A DNA stretch of 64,000 nucleotides from Batkoa obscura (lineage: Eukaryota > Entomophthoromycota > Entomophthoromycetes > Entomophthorales > Batkoaceae), in NCBI GenBank assembly GCA_030770535.1, contig JASVEC010000010.1, forward strand, positions 124,001 through 188,000, in the 5' to 3' direction. The notes beneath the pieces are model-generated. The model saw only the letters and a list, made by a program, of their open reading frames with translations, was not told the origin of the DNA and did not search any database. Of the stretch, positions 1-10,972 are shown piece after piece. Both the position numbers and the translations under genes were made by a program. Position 1 is the first letter of the stretch. The number at the start of each line of letters is the position of its first letter.

Positions 1-1202
1 TGAATATCCATTCTAGATGGGTAACTAAACTGTACGTTTTCAAATGTTATATTCCCCTTTACTGGTGACATTTTAGATTGATTTTTTATATGTTCCTCAG
101 TCACTAAAAATGGATCAATGCTTGACTCCCTTTCAATGATTTCAAATAACTTAGTAGCAGCACCTTGTGCTGTAGCAACTGCACTAATATAAGGAGAAGC
201 CATGCCCAATACCATGGAGCCAGTTAACACATTAAAGAATACTGTTAACACGTCGCCGGCCTCTTGTTCCCTGTCATGAATTAATTTGCCACCATACCAC
301 ATAGCTAAAGCGTAGCTTGAAAACGTTATAAGCAAAAAGATGCCATTACCTAAGCCCGTAAAAAAGGCCTTACGAAAGCCACTTTTACGAGCTATCTGTA
401 ATTTATTTTCGTATCTAATTTGTTCCTTTTCCTGAGTGTTAAATGAGTAGATTGTTTTTATAGCTGACAATACTTCTTCAGCTATCGATCCTGCTTCACC
501 ATATATCCCTTGTCCGCCTTTAGAAGAATCTGCTACCGTTTTGCCTATTAAAATACCAGCAAGTACTAGCAACGGTACTGAGCTTAACATTACTAAAGTT
601 AATTTCCATCCTTTCATAAAGGCTATAACAAAAGCACCAATAAAACATGTAATATTTTGTATAAGCATCCCAATTTTATCAGATATACCATCTTGTACCA
701 TATTGATATCACCAGCTATGCGTGAAGCAATGTCGCCTGAGGAGATAGAATCAAACCAACCCATCTCTTGGCTTAAAACTGAATGATAGTATTTATTCCT
801 GATCCTCACAGCTTGACTTTCACCAACCATTAACCAAAGTGACAACTGTAAGTAAGCAGCAATTGCTGTGACACTTCCAGCTACGACAAACATAATACAT
901 AAGAAGTTAATTTCGTCTTTCAATGTTGCATCAGCAAGATCTGGGCTGACGGGATAATTTTTTTGATAATCCCCGAATAAGCCAATAAGTTGGGAAAATA
1001 ATAGAAATAAGAAAGGTTGAGATAGACCATTGATAATAGCAGCTAATATAGCTAAACCGATTATTACTTTATCATTTTTTGTTGCAAATTTAAACAGTTT
1101 GAGCAATGGTACATTTGGAGTTTTCGCTTTTTTCTCTTCTAGTTCAATACTCTTTTCATTGACTCTATTTTTACTCTCCTTCTTTTTCTTAGCTTTAAAC
1201 AT
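1..1202 (-). CDS. ABC transporter, subfamily B (MDR/P-glycoprotein type), N-terminal part
   Basis: The reading frame opens with ATG at 1202 (an in-frame stop lies just upstream) and stays open for 400 codons to the window edge, so the gene is cut here. A Lys/Glu-rich cytosolic N-terminus of about 30 residues is followed by the first transmembrane domain, about six hydrophobic helices between residues ~45 and ~345. Family signatures include GWFDSISSGDIASRIAGD, EEVLSAIKTIYSFN and the start of the first nucleotide-binding domain (GNITFENVQFSYPSR, with the A-loop Tyr). Walker A lies beyond the edge. These are standard features of full-length ABCB exporters, which use ATP to move lipids or hydrophobic drugs across membranes. 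The substrate and the membrane cannot be told from this part. No intron is needed in the visible part. Confidence 0.93.
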   Translation of the reverse strand, partial: MFKAKKKKESKNRVNEKSIELEEKKAKTPNVPLLKLFKFATKNDKVIIGLAILAAIINGLSQPFLFLLFSQLIGLFGDYQKNYPVSPDLADATLKDEINFLCIMFVVAGSVTAIAAYLQLSLWLMVGESQAVRIRNKYYHSVLSQEMGWFDSISSGDIASRIAGDINMVQDGISDKIGMLIQNITCFIGAFVIAFMKGWKLTLVMLSSVPLLVLAGILIGKTVADSSKGGQGIYGEAGSIAEEVLSAIKTIYSFNTQEKEQIRYENKLQIARKSGFRKAFFTGLGNGIFLLITFSSYALAMWYGGKLIHDREQEAGDVLTVFFNVLTGSMVLGMASPYISAVATAQGAATKLFEIIERESSIDPFLVTEEHIKNQSKMSPVKGNITFENVQFSYPSRMDI

Positions 1203-2582
1203 GTTTATTAATTAAATTTGATATTCTACAATAGAATTTTCACTTGTTTTTATATACACATTTCAGCCACTGAATATAGGGAATATTTGACTATATTCGA
1301 CCTCTTTGAAGTAAACAATTGTAATTCTAAATCCAAGTGCCTATATTCTAAACACCGAAAGTCATAGCCCGAAGGCCAAATTTACCCAAATTTAACGGGC
1401 GACCCTTGCCTAAATTTTCTACAATTCTACTTTAAATTTTCTAGCCGATGAAAAGTTATTCCGGCAAGAGTTCTTTATTATTCTTTTAGCTAATTTTATG
1501 CATATGATAGCTGAAATTGAGCAATAAATAGATGAAAAAGTCTTCCTTATCCTTTGAAATCAACTGGTTATTAACAAAATATTGAAAATGATATATAGTA
1601 GCCTTATATGGCCTTTTTGCCTTATTAAATTAGTACCGATAGTGTAATAAATGATTTCGGCTTCTACAGATCATTATTTTGTTTAAAACCAAAACCCTTG
1701 GTTACTTTGGGAAAAACAATAAAATATCAATCAACAACACTTTAATATGCTCTTGAGATTAGTTAGTTTCAAGGCTTCTTTCTTATCAATTTTACCTTAT
1801 AAGAAACATCTACCAAGTTCAAGATTATTTTTTCAGAGTTAAATATTAAAGTCTTAGTCAATTATGAGAGTTTCATATAAATTCGATTTATTTATAAAAT
1901 CCCTAAAAATTTAAGTATACCATTTAATACTATTAAATATTAAGATCCAAATAGATGGATACACAGCAAAAACCAAAATAAATATGCTAAAGTAACATAT
2001 TTTAAAAAAAGTAGGCTTTTTGTTAAATATCAGCAACACCTTTAATGCACAAATGCTAAGCTATTGTGCATCTGTAATATTAATTATCAGTGTCTTAAAT
2101 TATTCAAGAATTATGAATTTGTTTAAATCTCGGCTTTTGTTAAGTTTTCCCATAAGTTCCCATCTTTTTTAGCAAACCCACTATCTATCTAGAATAGCTT
2201 ATATTTTAGATGATTGGACTCTTTTTTCTGATTTCCTTGCAATTAATTAGCTGAAATTCATACAGTGTATTGCAAATTGATTTCAGGTAGATAATTTAAA
2301 CCACTATTTTCAATAATTTTACAAAAAGGCTATAAAAAAGTATGAAGTAAAAAGCAGGATGAATATCCAGAACTAGAACCCTTTAAAAAATTTGAAATTA
2401 TTAGTCGGTTAGTTGCTGAGATACAAAATTCCTAAAAAAATTTAAGTTAGTACCAAAATATTACGTTTTTTTTAAAAGAATATAATAAATTGTATAATTT
2501 TAAATTTTAATAAAAAATTATTTTAAAAAAATATTTTTATTCACAATTATTAATAATGATTATTTTCATATATATATAATAA
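1203..2582. other. Intergenic AT-rich DNA
   Basis: This is the upstream region of the ABC transporter gene on the minus strand. I see no convincing ORF, RNA gene or repeat copy in it. Confidence 0.6.
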
Positions 2583-2584
2583 TA

Positions 2585-3377
2585 TGGGGATGTCCAAATT
2601 ATTTATTTTAATTTGCTTATTTCAATTTTTGATAATAGATTATAATATTGATATTTTATTATAACTGTTTTTAAACGGGCTATACTGATTCTTGCTTATA
2701 TTAAATCCAAAAATTTTACATTTAAAAAAATATACCGAAGTTATAGTCAACAACAATACTACTTGTTGGTCTTTATTTTTTGTTTCTTTTAAACCATTAG
2801 TTTTACATATTATTTTATTAAATTTTTTATTATTAATAAACTTTAATATTTTATTTTATTTTATTTTATTCCAAAATTCTGTAAACTCTGAATTATTATA
2901 AACAATTATTGAAACTAACGTAAATGAATTACAATGTTTATATTGTATGCTTTTTTTTATTATAGTAAAATTTTAAAACTTTATTTTGAAGTTTAATTAT
3001 AAAAGCTTATATTTTGCTTTTGTTTTAATGGAAAATAAAGTTAAATAAATATATGAGGATGTATTTTTGTGTTTAAGAATTTTATTAATAGCTTTTCCAT
3101 TTTTTAAGCGCTATTTAAGCGGAAAATTTGCTAGTAAAATTCTTAAACGCAAAAATACATCCCCATTTATTAAACATTTAATAAAAATTATATAAAACAT
3201 ATAATCAAAAAAAGCAATCATTTAAAAATAATAAGGCAATCAAAATAAATCTCAAGTTAAATAAAAAGGTTTGTTTTAACCTTTTCAAATTTAACCAATC
3301 ACGTTAAAGACTTAACCTAAAAGCTTAAATTTGGACTAATTTTTAACTAAATTCTGAAACCAGTTTGGACATCCCCA
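2585..3377 (-). mobile_element. Non-autonomous DNA transposon copy with a nested small element
   Basis: The ends are inverted repeats of at least 14 bp, TGGGGATGTCCAAA on the left and its complement on the right, flanked on both sides by TA (2583-2584 and 3378-3379). Read on the minus strand, the right-hand end (3377 inwards) matches the left end of the transposon at 62724 over several tens of bases (ATGTCC, GGTTTCAGAATTTA, ATTAGTCCAAATTT and similar blocks). Unlike that copy it has no transposase ORF, so it is probably an internal-deletion derivative. A small TA-target element (3054-3165) sits inside it. A 69-codon hydrophobic ORF in its interior (2692-2901) is probably chance. Confidence 0.75.
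3054..3165. mobile_element. GGGGATGT-family miniature element, symmetrical form
   Basis: This belongs to the small-element family, flanked by TA on the left. Both ends carry the same end type (GATGTATTTTTGTGTTTAAG and its complement). Other copies have two different ends. The result is a palindrome with about 28-bp arms around the usual AAGCGCTATTTAAG centre. It is nested inside the larger element 2585-3377. Confidence 0.8.
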
Positions 3378-3488
3378 TACAATAATAAAAATAGTATGTT
3401 AGAGTAGTTTTCACAAAACAATACTAGCTTTTAATAGATTATCTAAAAGTATCAAATTTAGAAAGTGCTTTAATTTATTGCCTCTATC

Positions 3489-3577
3489 TGGGGATGTTTT
3501 TATGGTTTCATTACTTTTTCCATTTTTTAAGCGGGAAAATTGTTAGTAAAACTCTCAAATAATAAAATACATTCCCA
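3489..3577 (+). mobile_element. GGGGATGT-family miniature element, short form
   Basis: It begins TGGGGATGTTTTTATGGTTTC and ends ATACATTCCCA. About 12 bases of the usual centre (CTATTTGAGTGG) are absent, making this the shortest clear copy at about 89 bp. Confidence 0.8.
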
Positions 3578-4450
3578 TATGTTATTTGATATTTATTTTT
3601 ATTGCTTTTCCAGACTTCATAGTAATTGATTTAAGATTTTAATAGAGTTTGTTGGGTTTAGTGTAAAATATAAAAAAATAATAATCAAGTTTGATAATAC
3701 TCAGTTTTAACTAAGTTGTTTCTTATTTATTGAAATGATGTTTGATGAAGATTGGAAACAAAGCCCATTATTGATTGAAGACTTCTTTCATTTCTATTTT
3801 TTTAAGAATTTCTAAAATATTACAATGTTATAATTATTATAAAAGAGACTTAAGTCTTATTAATAGTAAAAATTAAATTTGACTTATAGTGATTACTTAT
3901 GAAAGTAATACTAAAAAAACGATAATATAAAAGCTATAAATTGAGTTGGGATGTAATATTATAATGATGCTAACGTAACTTTCATCTTTACAACCATTAA
4001 CTCACTGAAAATTCAAAAAGCTTAAAATTGTGTGTTTTCGATGACTTCCTTGTTTAATACTATAATGTGAAGATATTATCAAAACTTTTATTGCAGTTTG
4101 TCTAAATTTTTTCTTGCTATAGCAGTGATGTAAAAAAAATACTGTACTATCTTTGGTAGTAGATGTAACATTTTACATTTATAGCTACTCAGAATCTTTT
4201 TAAGTGATCTTAATAATAATAATTAATTGATTAATTTATAAGAGTAAAAAGGGAGATGTTGGATCCTTGTTATACTTTAATCTATAAATAAATATAAAAT
4301 TTATGGAATAACGCTCCGCCTTGGACAGCTTTAATATATTTTATATTATATTATTTTCATATATAAAATTTAATTAAGAATAAGTTTTATTTTCAAAATA
4401 AGCACATCGTATTAAGTAGAGAGATTAAAGAAGTAAAGAAATGAAAGTAA
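3578..4450. other. Intergenic AT-rich DNA
   Basis: No ORF or structured RNA is recognised. This lies downstream of the minus-strand gene that ends at 4451. Confidence 0.5.
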
Positions 4451-4981
4451 TTAAGGGGTCATTCTTCTTGAAGAATAAGCTTGATGAGGAGTAGCTATAA
4501 CTGGAGATGGAATTACTTGAGGTGGTTCTAAAGTCTTCACTGAAGCTAAATTAACAAATACCAGATTTGGCGATAATACTCCTAAAGTCCTTTGGGAATC
4601 CTTCTCAAGGTAGCCTACCAGTAAGCTACTTGTTTGGCCCAAAATACAAATTGAATCACCTGGACGAAAGTGCAAGTGTAAATTGTGGTGTGAATCAAGC
4701 ATTGATTCGGTGTCTGCTCTAGAGCGTACTAAATCTTTACGCGAAGGGTATTGGGATTTTGCACTTACAGTGCACTGCACTGAGGTGGTAAAGGGGTTAA
4801 TATTGCCTATAATATCCATAAGCAAAGGCTGATTCTTAATTTTATTTGGTGAGGGACGTATTGAATATCTTTTGGGATTTTCTCTCATTGAAGGTGTTTC
4901 CTTCATAAGAGGTTTTTCAGATATAGAATCAGTATCTGACGTTGAACCAAATAAACAACTAAAACAGGAGAAGAAACCCAT
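4451..4981 (-). CDS. Small SH3-like protein with N-terminal acylation motif
   Basis: A single-exon frame of 176 codons starts at ATG 4981. The N-terminus MGFFSCFSCLFG has Gly2 plus two nearby cysteines, the pattern of dual N-myristoylation and palmitoylation, so I infer attachment to a membrane. Residues ~100-145 contain NLHLHFRPGDSICILG, a GYLE segment and GVLSPNLVFVN. These follow the second half of an SH3 fold (the 'F..GD.I.I' diverging turn, then 'G..P.N.V'). The usual ALYDY start is not evident, so this is a divergent SH3 domain at best. The segment before it is Ser/Pro/Lys-rich and probably disordered. I do not recognise a named orthologue. An adaptor in membrane or actin signalling is possible but unproven. 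Confidence 0.6.
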   Translation of the reverse strand: MGFFSCFSCLFGSTSDTDSISEKPLMKETPSMRENPKRYSIRPSPNKIKNQPLLMDIIGNINPFTTSVQCTVSAKSQYPSRKDLVRSRADTESMLDSHHNLHLHFRPGDSICILGQTSSLLVGYLEKDSQRTLGVLSPNLVFVNLASVKTLEPPQVIPSPVIATPHQAYSSRRMTP

Positions 4982-7141
4982 ATATGTGATTATTGAGTAC
5001 TTGATAAGATAGAATTAATATTATGGACAGTCGATTATTGAATCAACCTTTGAAATGAATAGGATATTTGTATTAACTTGATACAAAATTTTGAACAATA
5101 TAACAAACCAGTTGATATAAATGATACTTATTTAAAATAAAGATTTGACTAGTAATGAAACAGAAAATACTTAAATACCAAAAGTATGCTCAAGTTGATA
5201 TAAACTATAGTTATAACTTATAATTACTGAGGATCAATAGAACCGCTAACACTTAAAATATTATTGTATTATTTGTTCAACAAAAATGAAATAAGCTACA
5301 AGTCAACTTAGTACCCAATACCAATTTAACTAAAATTCCTAATTAAAAGAAAAAAGATGAAGAAATATTTTTGATTCCTCTTTTCTTATATAAGTTGGAT
5401 AATTTAATTTATTGGAACCCAATTTATTAAGGCTTGATTCTGAATAACACCAACAAATTAAATATTGCTATTTGCGAAAATAAATGGCTTTTATTGGCAT
5501 TTTTAATTGTTGTTTTTTAAGTCATCTATCTCTAATTTTAGATCTGCGAGTGAGATATAGTGTCAAACTTATAAATAACCTTATATTTGATAACGATATT
5601 TAATTAGATGTTGAGTTAAAACTATTATCATATTAAAGTATAAACAATGCCATAGTGTGTTAATATCTAACATGAATTACATTTAATAACATCATATTTC
5701 AAGTATGTTAATTTAAAAAATTGTTATTTAATTATCAATATTTTAGAAACATGGCTATTTGCTCATCATTCTCAATAATCGAATACACAGGTGGTACACT
5801 TTAATAATTGCTTTAAATATATTTATTAAAATCTATAGTAATATGTAATACATTTATTCTAATTAATACCCTTAAATTTTTTTATAGAAAGGTTACAAAA
5901 CAAAGCAGAAAATGTTAAATAAGTTATAATTATTTTATTAATTAGCTTCGATATAAACGATAGATACCTAAGAAAAATAGATTATTATTTGAACAGATTG
6001 AATGTTAAATTAAATATGATAACATCAGTGTTAAAAAGCCAAAAGTGTTTTAATCCACATAAAAGTTCAGGTGAAGAAATTCAAGTTGCATGTTGTTCAT
6101 CATAATCAGCAAAATAAATTAAAGTTTGTACTTACGTTAGCATATAATATATAGTACAGATTTAGCTTCTAAAAAACAAAGAGTAAGTATTTGTGTTTAA
6201 ATTAGATTGAAAATTAATTAAAACTATTTCAGAGAGAAGAACCGTAATTGTTGTTTATCAACATGAAAATTCAGTTGAAGAAATTCAACATTGTTTACAA
6301 AATTCATCACAGCTTTGAGTTTAAATGTTAGAAATAAAAAAGTACCTTATAAATAAAAAGAACTCTTTGTCCATCAAATAACACTATTTATTGTTGGATA
6401 TCATACTAAGATTAAAACAAACAACACTAGAGTTTTCTTAATAAATAAGACGTAAACTTGTGGCGCTTATGATTAAAACCTAAAGTGATAGCACATTGAA
6501 TATAGTTGTTTAATGTACAAAGAATTGACTATCAAAATTTAAAACTTATTAATATTTATACTTTGGAATTTCATCTGCAGGGGTAAAAATTTTAATGAAA
6601 ATTCTTTAACCAATCATATCCTCACATTTGTTTTTGAAATAAAGTTATTTAATTGGATATTTGAAATTTGAATTGTTCTTGCAATTTTAAAATTTAATAG
6701 CTTAATCTGATTTAAATTAAATATTCCAACTACAGTTATATTAATAGCTGGCATTACCAATATGAATAATCAAAAGTGATAATTTATTAAAAAGTTGGTA
6801 TCTTTTGTTTTGTTTTTAGATATAGGATACTTTTCAGCAACAGCAAAATACCGGCTAAATGCATAAATAAAAGCCTAAGGATGTATTTTTAGTTTCAATA
6901 ATTTATCCATTTTTAATAGCTATTGAGTGGAAAAATTGTTCGAAGAATCTTTATATAAAAAAGATGTATTCATCTAATTTAATAATACTATTATTTATCA
7001 GATAAAGAAAGATCTAATATTGGCCATGAGTTTGTGTGTTGAGATTTTTATTTTATAGTTGAAATGTACTTTGATAAAACAAGTAAAAAATCATGGAAAA
7101 ACAATAAAATAAAAGGGATTTAAACATCAACCATTAAATGT
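4982..7141. other. Intergenic AT-rich DNA
   Basis: About 2.1 kb without a supportable gene. It contains a decayed small element (6876-6975) and two loosely similar short stretches near 6055-6110 and 6255-6320, neither forming a convincing gene. Confidence 0.5.
6876..6975 (-). mobile_element. GGGGATGT-family miniature element, degenerate
   Basis: It runs from AAGGATGTATTTTTAG to AAGATGTATTCATCT, with a recognisable centre (AATAGCTATTGAGTGGAAAAA). The ends have diverged, so it is an old copy. Confidence 0.55.
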
Positions 7142-7825
7142 TTATAATAAAAAGTATAAACTAGAAATAAGTAATAAAAATTGAGAGCTGACCAATGTGG
7201 TGGAAGAGCTACCCTTTGCGCCATCTTTACCAGAAGAGCCTTTGGTAGCTTCGTCCTTTGAAAGAAGTTTGAAAGAAGCTGGTGGGTATTTGGGGTCTTT
7301 AGGATCAGTCCAATTGAGCCATTGGTTATTTTCACATAATTGGGAAGCCTTGAAGTAAAAAGTATTATTTTTTTCTTTAGGTAAAGCAGAAAGAGATGGA
7401 AGCTTGAAAGAGAGAGGGAAATCAGCAAACATGTTATAAGGTATCTTTCCATCTGAATAAACAACAGCGATAGTTTGACCTTTTGGCTCACTATGACCAT
7501 CTGCTTTATTGTCAGTTGGCTTTTGATCATCTTTTTTGGGTGCATCATCTCTTCTTTCAACCTTTTTCTCTTCGGCTTTTGGTTTTATTTTAATTTCAGC
7601 TTTCCAACCTGCCACTATACCTGCAGAGAATTCAGTCTTAAGATCAAGGACGTCTTGATCAAACTCAATGATTACTTTGACAGTATCTGACTTATCACAA
7701 CCATGAGGAATACGGATACTAGTACTGGCGTAAGTTCCTTCAACACCTTGATTTGGGCTAACAGTTACGTGGGAGTTCACCAAGAGTGGTAATGCAGCAA
7801 TAGCTAAAGTACAAAGGAATTTCAT
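7142..7825 (-). CDS. Secreted GPI-anchored DUF1775 (YcnI-like) protein 1
   Basis: The frame has 227 codons with ATG at 7825. Residues 1-18 form a signal peptide (MKFLCTLAIAALPLLVNS), predicted to be cut just before His19, leaving HVTVSP as the mature N-terminus. This is the arrangement DUF1775/YcnI proteins use to hold copper(II) through an N-terminal histidine brace. Family landmarks follow: IPHGC, VIIEFDQ, the GW motif, DFPLSFKLP and ASQLCENNQWLNW. A Lys/Asp-rich linker (~residues 80-120) interrupts the domain. The C-terminus has a small-residue stretch and a hydrophobic tail (SSQFLLLISSLYFLL), typical of a GPI-anchor signal. It lies 346 bp from a paralogue on the same strand. TATATATAAATA upstream on the minus strand (7885-7896) is a likely TATA box. 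The copper role is inferred from the family. Confidence 0.85.
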   Translation of the reverse strand: MKFLCTLAIAALPLLVNSHVTVSPNQGVEGTYASTSIRIPHGCDKSDTVKVIIEFDQDVLDLKTEFSAGIVAGWKAEIKIKPKAEEKKVERRDDAPKKDDQKPTDNKADGHSEPKGQTIAVVYSDGKIPYNMFADFPLSFKLPSLSALPKEKNNTFYFKASQLCENNQWLNWTDPKDPKYPPASFKLLSKDEATKGSSGKDGAKGSSSTTLVSSQFLLLISSLYFLL

Positions 7826-8171
7826 TATTAAATGATTTAAATTAAATCCTAAAAGATAATAAATTACCTTCGGTTTCCTCTGTATTTATATATATCTTTC
7901 CTATGATATCACAAGCTAGAATAATACATTTAGTGTTAATTCATCTCATGTTTTTCTAGAAAAAAAGAATAAACTTAATCCTTCCATGATTTGATTGATT
8001 TCTAAAACTGTTCAATTTACGATATGTCATAGTTCTTTTTGAAAATAGCCAACCTTTGCTGTTATTCTTAGAAATTGAAATAAAACGAATTCTTAACAAA
8101 TATATTTGGTTTTAACGAAAATATACTAAATTTAATTCATTTAATGTAAATATTTATATTAATTTAACAGA
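7826..8171. promoter_or_regulatory. Upstream region of DUF1775 gene 1 with TATA box
   Basis: The 346-bp gap between the two tandem DUF1775 genes. On the minus strand a TATATATAAATA stretch lies about 60-70 bp before the ATG at 7825. Nothing else is recognised. Confidence 0.5.
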
Positions 8172-8915
8172 TTAAAGTAAAGAGTATAAAACAGTGGCAA
8201 GTAATAAGGCTGGGGAGCCATATACTAAAGATGAGGAACTACCTTTTGCACCATCTTTACCAGCACTCTTAGCAAGAACTTTGAAAGCTGGTGGTGGGTA
8301 TTTAGGGTCTTTAGGGTCAGTCCAGTTGAGCCATTGGTTATTTTCACATAACTGAGAGGCTCTGAAGTAAAGGGTAGAGTTTGCTTCTTTTGGTAAAGCA
8401 GAAAGAGATGGAAGTTTGAAAGAGATAGGGAAATCAAGGAAAAGATCAGCAGGTACTTTACCTCCTGAATAGATAATCTTAGTGACTGGACCTTTCTTTT
8501 CAACTGGTTTAGTTTCATCTTTCTTATCAGTAGGTTTAGGATCATCTTTCTTATCAGTGGTTTTTGTGGCATCCTTAGTTTCGGATGATTTGACTTCAGT
8601 TGTTTTGATTTCATCCTTCTTTCCTTCAGTACTATCGCCATGTCTTCTTTCTAATTTCTTTTCGACTGGGGCAGTTACAAGCTCAGTAGACCAACCATTA
8701 ACATAACCAGCAGAAAAAGGAGTTTTGAGATCAATGAGGACTTGATCAAACTCAATTACTAATTTAACAGTGCTGGAACCATCACAACCATGGGGAATAC
8801 GAAGATTAGCGCTTTGGTAACCTTCTTCAACACCCTCTTTTGGAGATACAGTAACGTGGGAGTTGACTAAGAATGGAAGTAAAGTAGCAGCAAGAGTAGC
8901 AAAAGTAAATTTCAT
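8172..8915 (-). CDS. Secreted GPI-anchored DUF1775 (YcnI-like) protein 2
   Basis: The frame has 247 codons with ATG at 8915. This is a tandem paralogue of 7142-7825. The signal peptide is residues 1-19 (ending LVNS), and the mature protein should start HVTVSPKEGVEE. The domain core is shared almost block for block (LRIPHGCDGSS, LVIEFDQ, GYVNGW, DFPISFKLPSLSALPKE, ASQLCENNQWLNWTDPKD). The linker is longer than in protein 1 and consists of Lys/Asp/Thr/Glu repeats (KKDDPKPTDKKDETKPVEKK), so the two copies differ mainly there. The hydrophobic C-terminus suggests a GPI anchor. A TATA-like AAAGTATAAATAG lies upstream on the minus strand near 8970-8985. The likely role, from the family, is copper binding at the cell surface. 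Confidence 0.85.
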   Translation of the reverse strand: MKFTFATLAATLLPFLVNSHVTVSPKEGVEEGYQSANLRIPHGCDGSSTVKLVIEFDQVLIDLKTPFSAGYVNGWSTELVTAPVEKKLERRHGDSTEGKKDEIKTTEVKSSETKDATKTTDKKDDPKPTDKKDETKPVEKKGPVTKIIYSGGKVPADLFLDFPISFKLPSLSALPKEANSTLYFRASQLCENNQWLNWTDPKDPKYPPPAFKVLAKSAGKDGAKGSSSSLVYGSPALLLATVLYSLL

Positions 8916-9718
8916 TATGTAAGAAATATATGAGAGTCCTAGTAAAAAGGTGAGGTAAAGTGGATCGATCTAGTTTCTATTTATACTTTTCAGAACTAGT
9001 AACATGGGTTACAGTTTTGTTTGTGTTAATTTAAATGTTCTATACTTTTTTAAATAAATAAAAATTCTAAATTTAGTAAGCTTCTGGCACCTTCTTTTTG
9101 AACCAATTTATTCTTCGCTTCTTATTAACCCACTTTGTAAAATTAATTACCCTGATTTAATCAACCTTTTATGGGCCTATGTATCAAGTTTGTAGTAGTA
9201 TAAGCTATCATAACTACGTTATTTATATTATTTGCCATATTTTGAATGCTATGTGAAATAGTATTGTATTTATAATTAGATATTACATTTCTCAAGTTGA
9301 TTTATAAACAAGATTAGAAAATATTAGAAAAATATTTAGAATTTTTTCTTCTTAAATTAGCATCAGTCATTCTTCACAATCAATTAGTAGAAGCATTATT
9401 CCTTCGAGAAAGTTCCAATCAAATTTCTTTAACTATTCTACATTGATCTTGGTTAATATATAGTATTAAAAAAAATTATATGTAAATCTCTTAATTATCC
9501 TTTATTTGATTTTGAAATCATGGGGTTTATATGTGACCTTCTAGAAGGATTTTTAAGAAAAAAGAACGGATCATTCAACTAAAATTATAATTCTAAGTAC
9601 CCATCCTTGATTTATTCTTAAAGAAACCTTGAATAAATATAAATTTTTGTAAATTAAGTGGATACAAATTTACAATCATATATCCGATGTTAGTTTAGCA
9701 TTCTCGAATGTACCATAT

Positions 9719-9815
9719 AAGGATGTATTTTTTTGTTTAAGAATTTTACTAACAATCTTTGCACTCAAATAGCCCTTGAAAAATAGAGAAGTAATGAAAC
9801 TAAAAAACATCCCCA
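9719..9815 (-). mobile_element. GGGGATGT-family miniature element
   Basis: It runs from AAGGATGTATTTTTTTGTTTAAG to AACATCCCCA and is followed by TA. The central CACTCAAATAGCCCTTGAAA is typical of the family. Confidence 0.8.
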
Positions 9816-10281
9816 TATATTCAAATTAATTATTGTATGAGCCAAAAGTAATATATAAAATATCAAAGTATTAAGGGGTATGCAACCTTTTTAGAAGCAT
9901 TTGAGATATACCAGATAAATCGATTATTTTTTTCAAATTGGCATCTATAATCAAGAATTAAGAGTATGGAAAGAGTAGAAACCTGGGAAATAACAATAAA
10001 ATATAATGTTTAATAGTATTGTATATATTATTATTGCTTAGGTGGTATTAAAAGACCTTGGATAAATAAATTTATTTAACTTCGTGTAAGAGTTTACCAT
10101 AGTTGCTTTTCTAAATTAATAATAAATATTTGGCAAAGTATAAAAACTAGCAGATTTTAAGTGTCAAAGCATACAAAGAATAATAAACTAATATAACTAA
10201 ACTATAATGTTTATAAATTAACGAAAAAAAATAATCCATAATTTTTTAGAATAAAACTATTGTTTATGTAATAAAATTATA

Positions 10282-10378
10282 TGAGGATGTTTTTTTGGTT
10301 TCATCATTTTCTATCTTTTGGGCGCTATTTGAATGCAAAGATTGTTAGTAAAATTCTTAAACAAAAAAATACATCGTT
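10282..10378 (+). mobile_element. GGGGATGT-family miniature element
   Basis: It begins TGAGGATGTTTTTTTGGTTTC after TA and contains GGGCGCTATTTGAATG. Its right end has diverged to ACATCGTTA. Confidence 0.75.
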
Positions 10379-10972
10379 ATATATATCAGTATAATAATTC
10401 TAGATTGATCATAAGTTATTTTGATACTTCGATTTTATTAAAGTTAACTTCAAAGATGTCAATTATTTATTTTATTTTTAATTACTAAATATACATACTT
10501 TATTTTAAAAACTTACAGTGAATGTAAAAAATATTTTTATTGTGATTACAAAATATGTATATTGGTACCATAAATTGATTTTTACACAAAATTATTTGAA
10601 ATAAACTATTTAACTGTAGTTATAAAATTTTATAAAAAAATATTTATTTTTTCAATATTTCTCGTTTTGTAATGATAACTTAATATTTTGCATTGTTTCT
10701 AATAAAACTAAAGTATCAAAATAATTTATGAATAGTCTAGAAATATCATACTAATTTTTTTACTTAATTGTTTTTATTACAATCATCATGATTTTTCAAA
10801 AAGTATAAGTTTCTATACTATCTAAATTACTAAAGTCTTTAATTTTAAAATCACTAGTTATTAATATTTAAATAAGCTTTGTAAATTTAATTCATTGTTT
10901 TTAAAAAACAACCCTTTATTTGAAGCTTTAAGAATCATGACATTTATATAATAGTAGTTTATAAATTTAATA

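Noticed and set aside
2692-2901. 69-codon hydrophobic ORF inside the non-autonomous transposon
   Set aside because: It starts at a non-ATG codon and is low complexity, with no similarity to the transposase ORFs.
6040-6330. Two similar short frames ending in Cys/Ser-rich tails (EEIQVACCSS and EEIQHCLQNSS), considered as pheromone precursors
   Set aside because: No start codon context, no convincing CaaX box and only weak similarity between the two; left as unexplained similarity.
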